A stretch of 64,000 nucleotides of DNA from JBBDXS01 sp040902195 (GTDB taxonomy: Bacteria > Chloroflexota > Dehalococcoidia > DSTF01 > RBG-16-68-14), in NCBI GenBank assembly GCA_040902195.1, contig JBBDXS010000019.1:434001-498000 (forward strand), written 5' to 3'. Under the pieces are notes generated by a model. It had not been told where the DNA came from and did not search any database. It saw only the letters and a list, made by a program, of their open reading frames with translations. The position numbers and the translations under genes are program-made. Below are positions 58,259 through 64,000 of this stretch, piece by piece (the first letter of the stretch is position 1; each line of letters opens with the position of its first letter).

Positions 58259-59365
58259 CTACGAGTTGCGCAGCGCTCTGAAGTCACGCCCTAACAGCTC
58301 CCAGATGTAGTCCGGGCGGGCGGGACGGAGGGCGGACATGCTCTCGGTGGCTCGATAGGACCAGGCGGCGACGTGCGTCGCGCCCTCCTCGACGGCCACA
58401 CGCAGGCCGATCGAGAGCTCGTCCTCCCTACCCTCCGGCACCGAGAACGCCTGTACCCAGATCTGCACGTCACGGTTGTACTTATCCGCGAGCTCCTTCG
58501 TGCGACGCGTGAAGCCGCGGACGAAGGGCTCGGGCTGGGTGCCCGCGCCGAAGAAGTACCAGTACGGATCGCAGCCGAAAATGTCGAGGTCCGCAATCGC
58601 GGCGGCGGCGTCCCAGTCGTGGATGCCGAACGAGCGCCAGGGCTCCGGATCGGCCGGCGGGCCGTCGCCGGGCTCCATACGCCGGCGGAACAACGAGTCG
58701 AGACTCTGTTCGAGCTCCGGCATGCCGATCAGGCCGTAGTCGGTCGGCAGCAGACAGAGGCAGTTACGCATGCCGAGGCGCTTCGCTTCGGCCGAGAGCT
58801 CCGCGAGCAGATCGATGAGCGACCGCTCCCGGAACGCGCGCACTTCGTCATCGATGACTTGCGGCAGCGCGCGACGCGCCTCGTCGCGAAAGCGCTCCTG
58901 GCAGGCGTCGCAGCGACATCCCCAGACGCCGGACCAAACGCCGTGCGGTCTCGCCGGGATGTAGAAGTGCGGCTCGTCCCAGAACGCGACCCGGCCGCCG
59001 GCCTCGGCTGCCGCGGCAACCCACTCGCGCAGGAAGCGACGCGTCTCGGGCTGGTTCGGGCAGGCCGAGGGCACGCGGCGGCCGTCGGAGAGTAGCTGGA
59101 GCGCTTCGGGGTGGTCGCCGACGAAACCCGAGAGCGTCTCGCCGCTGAAGATGCGCGTGACGCCCCAGGGGTCCATCCAGCTTTCGAGGCCGGCGTCGCG
59201 CGTAGCAGCGAGGACATCCGCCATCGACTGGCGGTAGTAGAGCAGATCGGTCTCCGTGAAGCAGTGGACGACGTAGGAGCAGCCGTGCGCCACCATCTCC
59301 TCGAGGTCGGCGCGAACGTGCCGGAGGTCACGAGAGGAGAAATAGCTAACGCCCGTTTCGATCAT
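58259..59365 (-). CDS. glycoside-hydrolase-like TIM-barrel protein
   Basis: The 368-residue cytoplasmic protein without signal peptide reads like a TIM barrel. It has TGVSYFSSRDLRHVRADLEEMVAHGCSYVVHCFTETDLLYY at the start, GGRVAFWDEPHFY in the middle, a Cys pair (GCRCDACQERF) that may bind metal, DLDIFGCDPYWYFFG and VQIWVQAFSVPEGRE. The pattern of acidic residues at strand ends resembles GH families without a close named match, so the function is unassigned. It converges with the glycan-export operon. Confidence 0.75.
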   Translation of the reverse strand: MIETGVSYFSSRDLRHVRADLEEMVAHGCSYVVHCFTETDLLYYRQSMADVLAATRDAGLESWMDPWGVTRIFSGETLSGFVGDHPEALQLLSDGRRVPSACPNQPETRRFLREWVAAAAEAGGRVAFWDEPHFYIPARPHGVWSGVWGCRCDACQERFRDEARRALPQVIDDEVRAFRERSLIDLLAELSAEAKRLGMRNCLCLLPTDYGLIGMPELEQSLDSLFRRRMEPGDGPPADPEPWRSFGIHDWDAAAAIADLDIFGCDPYWYFFGAGTQPEPFVRGFTRRTKELADKYNRDVQIWVQAFSVPEGREDELSIGLRVAVEEGATHVAAWSYRATESMSALRPARPDYIWELLGRDFRALRNS

Positions 59366-59704
59366 GAGGGAATGGGGGCCCTCCAGGCTTGCGGCGTCTA
59401 TCCGGCCTTCGATAACCTGTTAAGTGGCTGCAAGCGGAGCACGTCCGAACCCCCGCCACCAGCATCGGGCCTCTACTCACCGCCGAGGCCGCGGTGCAGC
59501 CGGCCTACCCTTCAAAAGCCTCGGCATTTTCTTTTGTCCGCGCGCAGTATAGCCGTTAGGCCCCCAGCTTTCAGCAGGCAGCCATTAGCGCGCCCGTCAG
59601 CGGTCAGCAATCAGCTGTCAGCGCCTCACCACCCCCCTTGACATCGGTCCCTAAGCGGCGGAATACTCGCGTGCGCGAACGAGGCGCATCATCAGGAGGA
59701 CGCC
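59366..59704. other. intergenic region with degenerate repeats and a promoter
   Basis: No gene seen in 339 bp. Positions 59565-59623 hold loosely repeated AGCxxTCAGC units (CAGCTTTCAGCAGGCAGCCATTAGC and GTCAGCGGTCAGCAATCAGCTGTCAGC). TTGACA (59638-59643), 18-nt spacer, AATACT (59662-59667) is a plausible promoter for the PTE-family gene, whose ribosome site is AGGAGG. Confidence 0.6.
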
Positions 59705-60658
59705 ATGGCAACTGTCGAAACGCTGCGCGGACCAATCGATACGGCACAGCTCGGGACGACGCTGATGCACGAGCACGTCTTCGTGCTCTCGGACGGTGTA
59801 CCGGAACAGTTCCCGTCGGTGTTCGACGAGGCGGCGCACACGGAGCCAGCGCGCGCGAAGCTGCAGGCGCTCTCGGAGGCCGGCGTGCACACGATCGTAG
59901 ACCTGACGGTCATGGGCAACGGACGGAACATACCGCGCGTGTTGCGTGTCGCGAGCGACTTGCCGATCAACATCGTCGCGGCGACCGGGCTCTACACATA
60001 CGACCAGGTTCCCCGCTACTTTCACTCGCGCAGCGAGGACCACATGGCAGAGCTCTTCGTCAAGGACATTACGGAGGGGATCCAGGGCACGAACGTGAAA
60101 GCGGCGATCCTGAAGTGCGCCACGGACGAGCCTGGCGTGAAACGCGGCGTCGAGAAGGTGTTGCGCGCCGTGGCGCGCGCGCATCGCCGCACCGGCGTTC
60201 CGATCTCGACGCACACGCACGCGCCGACGAAACGCGGCCTGGACCAACAGAAGATCTTCAACGAAGAAGGCGTCGACCTGGGCCGCGTGGTCATCGGGCA
60301 CAGCGGCGATAGCGAAGACCTCGACTACCTCGAAGCGCTCATGAAGGCAGGCTCGTACATCGGGATGGACCGCTTCGGCGTCGATGTGTACCTGACGACG
60401 GAGAAGCGTGTAGCAGTGATCGCCAAGCTCTGCGAGAAGGGCTATGCGGACAAGATGGTGCTGGCGCACGACGCATCGTGTCACATCGATTGGTTCCCTG
60501 GGGAGATGCTGGCGCCAGCGATGCCGAACTGGCACTTCCGTCACATCAGCGACGACGTGCTGCCGGCGCTACGTCAGGCCGGCGTGACGGACGAACAGAT
60601 CGAGCAGATGATGATCGTGAACCCGCGCCGGATCTTCGAGCACGGCGGAGGATACTGA
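59705..60658 (+). CDS. phosphotriesterase-family metal hydrolase
   Basis: The 317-residue amidohydrolase-superfamily enzyme has MHEHVF (HxH), AILKCATDE with the bridging carboxylated Lys, STHTHAPTKRG and VIGHSGD (metal histidines) and LAHDASC (catalytic Asp). Members are phosphotriesterases, lactonases and related hydrolases. The length and conserved start (TLRGPIDTAQLGTTLMHEH) match the PHP/PTE-like group of lactonase-type enzymes. The substrate is not predictable. Confidence 0.92.
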   Translation: MATVETLRGPIDTAQLGTTLMHEHVFVLSDGVPEQFPSVFDEAAHTEPARAKLQALSEAGVHTIVDLTVMGNGRNIPRVLRVASDLPINIVAATGLYTYDQVPRYFHSRSEDHMAELFVKDITEGIQGTNVKAAILKCATDEPGVKRGVEKVLRAVARAHRRTGVPISTHTHAPTKRGLDQQKIFNEEGVDLGRVVIGHSGDSEDLDYLEALMKAGSYIGMDRFGVDVYLTTEKRVAVIAKLCEKGYADKMVLAHDASCHIDWFPGEMLAPAMPNWHFRHISDDVLPALRQAGVTDEQIEQMMIVNPRRIFEHGGGY

Positions 60659-60667
60659 TCCGTAGCT

Positions 60668-60773
60668 GCAGGCCTTCAGGCCTGCCCGGCGCGCCAACCC
60701 CTGTTCGCTAGTTTCAAGGTGTCCCGCCAGTACACGCCGCCAGGACTCCCCTATCGACAGGCTGAAGCCTGTC
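60668..60773. repeat. two palindromes downstream of the PTE-family gene
   Basis: GCAGGCCT-TC-AGGCCTGC (60668-60685) and GACAGGCT-GA-AGCCTGTC (60756-60773). The latter uses the same arms as the 40-bp repeats at 39892 and 41289 but without their interior, followed by CCACGAAG. Confidence 0.75.
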
Positions 60774-60786
60774 CCACGAAGATGTA

Positions 60787-61995
60787 CTACTCTGCCGCGG
60801 CGCGTTGCGCCGGATCGCCGCCGCGGCGCTCGGAGCGGTCGCCTTCTCGATCGCGTTTGGCGGCCTCGAGGTCGGAGAGGGCCTGCTGGAGAAGACCTCG
60901 CGGGGTGGCGGCGTCCTCCGGGAAGCAGACGATCGCGACGCTGGCGGTTACGGGCTCGGCTTCATCGTCGGAGCCGCTGAACACCGAGACGTGCGCAAGG
61001 TTCGCGAGCAGGCGCGTCGTCGTCGTTACGGCGGCGGCCCGATTGGTCTCCGGCAGCAGGATCGCGAAGTCGTCGTCCTTGAGGCGGGCGACGACCTCCG
61101 GCGGTGAGACCGTCTCTGCGAGCGTCGTGGCAACGGTGCGCAGGAGCCGGTCGCCCATCGATTGTCCATAGGTCTGGTTGAAGGCACCGAAGCCGTCGAT
61201 GTCGAGCGTGACGAGTGAGAGCGAGCGGCCGTAGCGACCGGCGCGGAAGATCTCGCTATCAAGCTGGCGCAGCAGGTAACGGCGGTTGTGCACCCAGGTG
61301 GTCGGATCGACGTCGCTGAAACGCGTGACCTCGTCGCGCACGAGTTGGTCGCGCAGCGCGAGCGTGAGATGGCCGACGAGCAGCTCGAGTGCCTCGACAT
61401 CGACCTCGCCCTGTTCGAACGCGAAGCAAACGATACCGAGATGCTCGTTCTCGACGACCATCGGGACGAGCGCGAGACGTTTGACGCCGAGCGTTTCCTC
61501 GGCCGCTAGGAACTGCTCTTCTGGCAGGACGCCCTCGAAGAGGACGGAGAAGCCATCGCGGATGCTTACCTCGCCGAGCTCGAGGATGCGATAGAGGTTG
61601 TTGTTCTTGAGGAGCGGGAACTCGAGCGCGGTGAGGTCTTCCTGGAAGGCGTCCATCGCCGCCTCGAGACGTTTGTCGTTCGTGCCTTCGAGGATCGAGG
61701 CGCGCAGCATCTGGCGCTTGCGGTCGAGCAGGAGCGGATAGACGAGCACCGCGCCGGTGACGGTAGGCGCCTGATCGAGCAGGGCGCCCATCATCTCTTC
61801 GATCGTTGCGGTGCTGTGGAGATAGAGCGAAAGCACGGCGAGGCCGTGGAGCTGACGCTCTCGTTCGGATTCACCACCGCCCTGGATGCGCTGATGGGCG
61901 GGCTCTTCGTCAGGCATGGGCGGGGCGGCCTCTTCGACCTGCTCTTCGTCCGGCGGCTCGTCGTCCTGGCGCTTGTTGCGCCATGGCTTACTCAC
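60787..61995 (-). CDS. GAF-GGDEF protein with degenerate active site
   Basis: The 402-residue cytoplasmic protein has an acidic N-terminal tail (1-45). A GAF-like sensor follows (about 50-225: LYLHSTATIEEMMGALLDQA, then LALVPMVVENEHLGIVCFAFEQG). The GGDEF domain (about 235-375: DPTTWVHNRRYLLRQLDSE, LVTLDIDGFGAFNQTYGQSMGDRLL) is clear in fold. Its signature reads ARLKDDDFAILLPE, where GG of GGDEF is replaced by KD. Cyclic-di-GMP synthesis is therefore unlikely; a receptor or regulatory role is inferred. It overlaps the upstream partner gene by 8 bp. Confidence 0.88.
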   Translation of the reverse strand: MSKPWRNKRQDDEPPDEEQVEEAAPPMPDEEPAHQRIQGGGESERERQLHGLAVLSLYLHSTATIEEMMGALLDQAPTVTGAVLVYPLLLDRKRQMLRASILEGTNDKRLEAAMDAFQEDLTALEFPLLKNNNLYRILELGEVSIRDGFSVLFEGVLPEEQFLAAEETLGVKRLALVPMVVENEHLGIVCFAFEQGEVDVEALELLVGHLTLALRDQLVRDEVTRFSDVDPTTWVHNRRYLLRQLDSEIFRAGRYGRSLSLVTLDIDGFGAFNQTYGQSMGDRLLRTVATTLAETVSPPEVVARLKDDDFAILLPETNRAAAVTTTTRLLANLAHVSVFSGSDDEAEPVTASVAIVCFPEDAATPRGLLQQALSDLEAAKRDREGDRSERRGGDPAQRAAAE

Positions 61996-62677
61996 GCTCC
62001 GCCTCCTGGGGCACGCGCAGTCGAATGAAGAGCTTGTTGTTCTCCTGGGGGATCACTTCGCACTCACGGTCCATGCCCATCGCGACGGCGTCCTGCAGCT
62101 TCTCCAGGTCGAGCTCGCCTTGCACGCGGATCGAGATCACGGGCACACCATTCGCATAGGTGACGAGCGAGACGTCATCCATGCCGGCGATACTGAGCAG
62201 CGCGCGGTGCAACGGCACGAGATCGACGCGGCTTTCCCGGTCTTCGACGGTCATGAGGTACTGCTGCGGCAGAAGATCGAGGCCGCGGAGCGGTTCGCTC
62301 TGCACGGCACCTTCCGGCTCCTTCTCCACCCGCTCGCGCTCGATGCGGTCCCAGAGCCGCTCGAATGTGGAGCGGCCGTACGAGTCGTCTCCCGGCGGCT
62401 GCTCATCCGGGGCGACAGGGGCGACCGGCGCCGGCGTCGCGAGCGCGGGCACATACACATCGTCATCGTCATCATCTTCCGGTGTTGGCGGCAACGGCTC
62501 CGGGCGCGCCAGCGGCGCTGGGCGCGCCCGTGGCGGGGCAGTCTCCTCCTGCAGCGAGTGCTTGAGGAGCGTGATCGCCCAACTCGCGTCGCGGAGGGCC
62601 CGCTCGAGCTCGTCCAGGGCATCCTGCCAGCTTGGCGCGGGCAGGCCGCCTGTGGGCTGGGCAGCATCGTTTCTCAT
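61988..62677 (-). CDS. hypothetical partner of the GAF-GGDEF protein
   Basis: The 229-residue protein has a helical N terminus, a Pro/Asp-rich linker (45-100) and a C-terminal alpha/beta part (DLVPLHRALLSIAGMDDVSLVTYANGVPVISIRVQGELDLEKLQDAVAMGMDRECEV). The C-terminal part resembles a small ligand-binding or heavy-metal-associated-like fold, but I do not recognise a family. The overlap with the degenerate GGDEF gene suggests that both act in one signalling unit. Confidence 0.7.
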   Translation of the reverse strand: MRNDAAQPTGGLPAPSWQDALDELERALRDASWAITLLKHSLQEETAPPRARPAPLARPEPLPPTPEDDDDDDVYVPALATPAPVAPVAPDEQPPGDDSYGRSTFERLWDRIERERVEKEPEGAVQSEPLRGLDLLPQQYLMTVEDRESRVDLVPLHRALLSIAGMDDVSLVTYANGVPVISIRVQGELDLEKLQDAVAMGMDRECEVIPQENNKLFIRLRVPQEAERE

Positions 62678-62808
62678 AGCGCAGCTATCGTTCTAACCCT
62701 ACGTAATCTTCGGCAGAATGAGGCTCCCTATCCATCCTGGCCGCTAGACGCTCCTGGGAGGGGTCTTGTATCATCGCCTACGTTGCCCCAGCTTCGCGAG
62801 GAGGAGAT

Positions 62809-64000
62809 ATGACAACCCAGACGAAGGACCTCTACGAACTCGGCGAGATTCCGCCCCTGGGCGAGGTCCCGCCCACGATGTACGCCGAGGTCATCCGCCG
62901 GGAGCGCTTTGGGGAGCCGAAGAGCGCCTTCGCCAGAGAAGTCGTGCCCGTGCCGGAGATCGGCCCGGACGAGGCGCTCGTCTACGTGATGGCGGCAGGC
63001 ATTAACTACAACAACGTCTGGGCCGCTCTGGGCGTCCCGGTCGACGTGATCCGGATTCACGCTGGGCTAGGCGATGACTCGGGCTACCACATCGGCGGCA
63101 GCGACGCGTCAGGCGTCGTGTACGCGGTCGGCAAGGACGTCTCGAACGTGAAGGTGGGCGATCGCGTCGTGGTCCACTGCGGCGTCTGGAACGAAGACGA
63201 CCCGTTCATTCGCGCGGGGGGCGACCCGATCGTAGCGCCGAGCGCGAAGATCTGGGGCTACGAGACGAACTGGGGCAGCTTCGCGCAGTTTACGAAGGTG
63301 CAGGCGCACCAGTGTGTGCCGAAAGCGCCGCATCTCACGTGGGAACAAGCAGCCGCGTTTATGCTCGTCGGCGCGACGGCATACCGGATGCTGACGCACT
63401 GGGCGCCACACACGGTGAAGCCGGGCGATGCGGTACTGGTGTGGGGCGGCAGCGGCGGCCTCGGCTCGATGGCGATCCAGATCGTGAAGGCGCTGGGCGG
63501 CATCCCGATCGCGGTGACGTCGAGCGACGAGAAGGGCGAGTACACGAAGAAGCTCGGCGCGGCGGGGTACGTCAATCGCAAGCAGTTCGACCACTGGGGC
63601 ATGCCGCCGCACTGGACGGACGACGAGAAGTACAACGAATGGGCGAAGTCGGCGCGGGCGTTCGGGAAGGCGATCTGGGACGTGCTGGGCGAGCGCAAGA
63701 ACCCGCGCATCGTCTTCGAGCACCCGGGCGAGGATACGGTGCCGACCTCGATCTTCGTGTGCGACAACGGCGGCATGGTGGTGATCTGCGCAGGCACGAC
63801 GGGCTACAACGCCGTCGTCGATTTGCGCTACCTATGGATGCGGCAGAAGCGCTTCCAGGGCTCGCACTTCGCAAACGACGACCAGGCGATCGGGATCAAC
63901 AACCTCGTCATGGAAAAGAAAGTCGACCCGGCGCTCGCGAAGGTGTACAAGTTCGACGAAGTGGGGCTGTGCCATCAGCTCATGTATGAGGGCAAATCGC
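62809..64000 (+). CDS. ccr: crotonyl-CoA carboxylase/reductase (3'-truncated by window)
   Basis: The ATG at 62809 has GAGGAGG upstream and TATCAT (62769-62774) as a possible -10. The 397 codons present form a medium-chain dehydrogenase fold. Motifs are DDSGYHIGGSDASGVVYAVGKDVSN, GYETNWGSFAQFTKVQAHQC, the Rossmann loop WGGSGGLGSMAIQIVKALGG, VFEHPGEDTVPTSIFVCDNGGMVVICAGTTGYN and LWMRQKRFQGSHFANDDQA. This matches Ccr, which reductively carboxylates crotonyl-CoA to ethylmalonyl-CoA. It may alternatively be a paralogue such as an acrylyl-CoA reductase. About 40 residues are missing at the edge. Confidence 0.9.
   Translation, partial: MTTQTKDLYELGEIPPLGEVPPTMYAEVIRRERFGEPKSAFAREVVPVPEIGPDEALVYVMAAGINYNNVWAALGVPVDVIRIHAGLGDDSGYHIGGSDASGVVYAVGKDVSNVKVGDRVVVHCGVWNEDDPFIRAGGDPIVAPSAKIWGYETNWGSFAQFTKVQAHQCVPKAPHLTWEQAAAFMLVGATAYRMLTHWAPHTVKPGDAVLVWGGSGGLGSMAIQIVKALGGIPIAVTSSDEKGEYTKKLGAAGYVNRKQFDHWGMPPHWTDDEKYNEWAKSARAFGKAIWDVLGERKNPRIVFEHPGEDTVPTSIFVCDNGGMVVICAGTTGYNAVVDLRYLWMRQKRFQGSHFANDDQAIGINNLVMEKKVDPALAKVYKFDEVGLCHQLMYEGKS

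Overview
The window is a high-GC bacterial chromosome segment (one line of 60 bases inside guaA counts 40 G+C). It most resembles a Chloroflexota (Dehalococcoidia-like) draft assembly. The basis is inference from gene content: LL-diaminopimelate aminotransferase (dapL) with dapF, an archaeal-type cofactor-independent phosphoglycerate mutase, an RNR-R2-like diiron protein, crotonyl-CoA carboxylase/reductase, and many tightly overlapping genes. A run of 100 Ns at 37984-38083 is a scaffold gap. No rRNA, CRISPR array, integrase or transposase gene is visible. One complete tRNA (CAT anticodon) is present.

Layout. 1-2.4 kb: end of a secreted HEYCH protein, an SDR and an aldo/keto reductase. 2.4-10.7 kb (minus): a secreted-protein locus made of an RCC1-repeat protein, a small lipoprotein and a 2079-residue SpvB/RHS protein with a variable C-terminal tip; the large proteins share a dockerin-like module. 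10.9-16.4 kb: redox enzymes, a hydrolase, a LOG protein, purU, a membrane protein, a SurA-like protein and a Nudix hydrolase. 16.5-18.05 kb: an A+T-richer island with a HAD fragment and purC, ending at a displaced second copy of the guaA 3' end beside the intact guaA. 19.9-21.4 kb: tsaC-type, VOC and DUF4177-like genes. 21.4-23.9 kb: a broken polyprenyl synthetase followed by an A+T-richer unit of a second polyprenyl synthetase plus a DUF4062 protein. 23.9-32.5 kb: a long plus-strand gene train (pgk, PH-like, apgM, tpiA, miaA, hicB, hicA, DinB, dapF, GNAT, dapL). 32.6-37.7 kb: a lipoprotein, then a minus-strand group (DUF3052-like, hydrolase, APH-type kinase, helical protein, MFS). 37.8-38.4 kb: the tRNA and a 112-bp tandem array derived from its promoter and 5' end. 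40-42.5 kb: acyl-CoA dehydrogenase and thiolase bracketed by 40-bp repeats. 42.7-45.8 kb: a nidogen/dockerin surface protein and a lipoprotein. 46-52 kb: a sigma-70 factor, a GPH-type transporter, a long-chain acyl-CoA ligase and a diiron protein. 52.4-54 kb: a nuclease-like/HPRT fusion and a TetR regulator. 54.1-58.2 kb: an ABC-exporter-linked surface-glycan modification cluster. 58.3-64 kb: a GH-like protein, a PTE-family hydrolase, a degenerate GAF-GGDEF protein with a partner, and crotonyl-CoA carboxylase/reductase cut by the window end.

The clearest themes are (i) two foreign-looking islands, one at the guaA 3' end and one splitting a polyprenyl synthetase; (ii) large secreted proteins joined by a common module; (iii) intergenic regions full of palindromes with changing stems and a recurrent CTAC-type tail, and of short-period degenerate repeats; and (iv) several starts with no ATG/GTG/TTG, or lying so close to the -10 box that the transcript must be leaderless.
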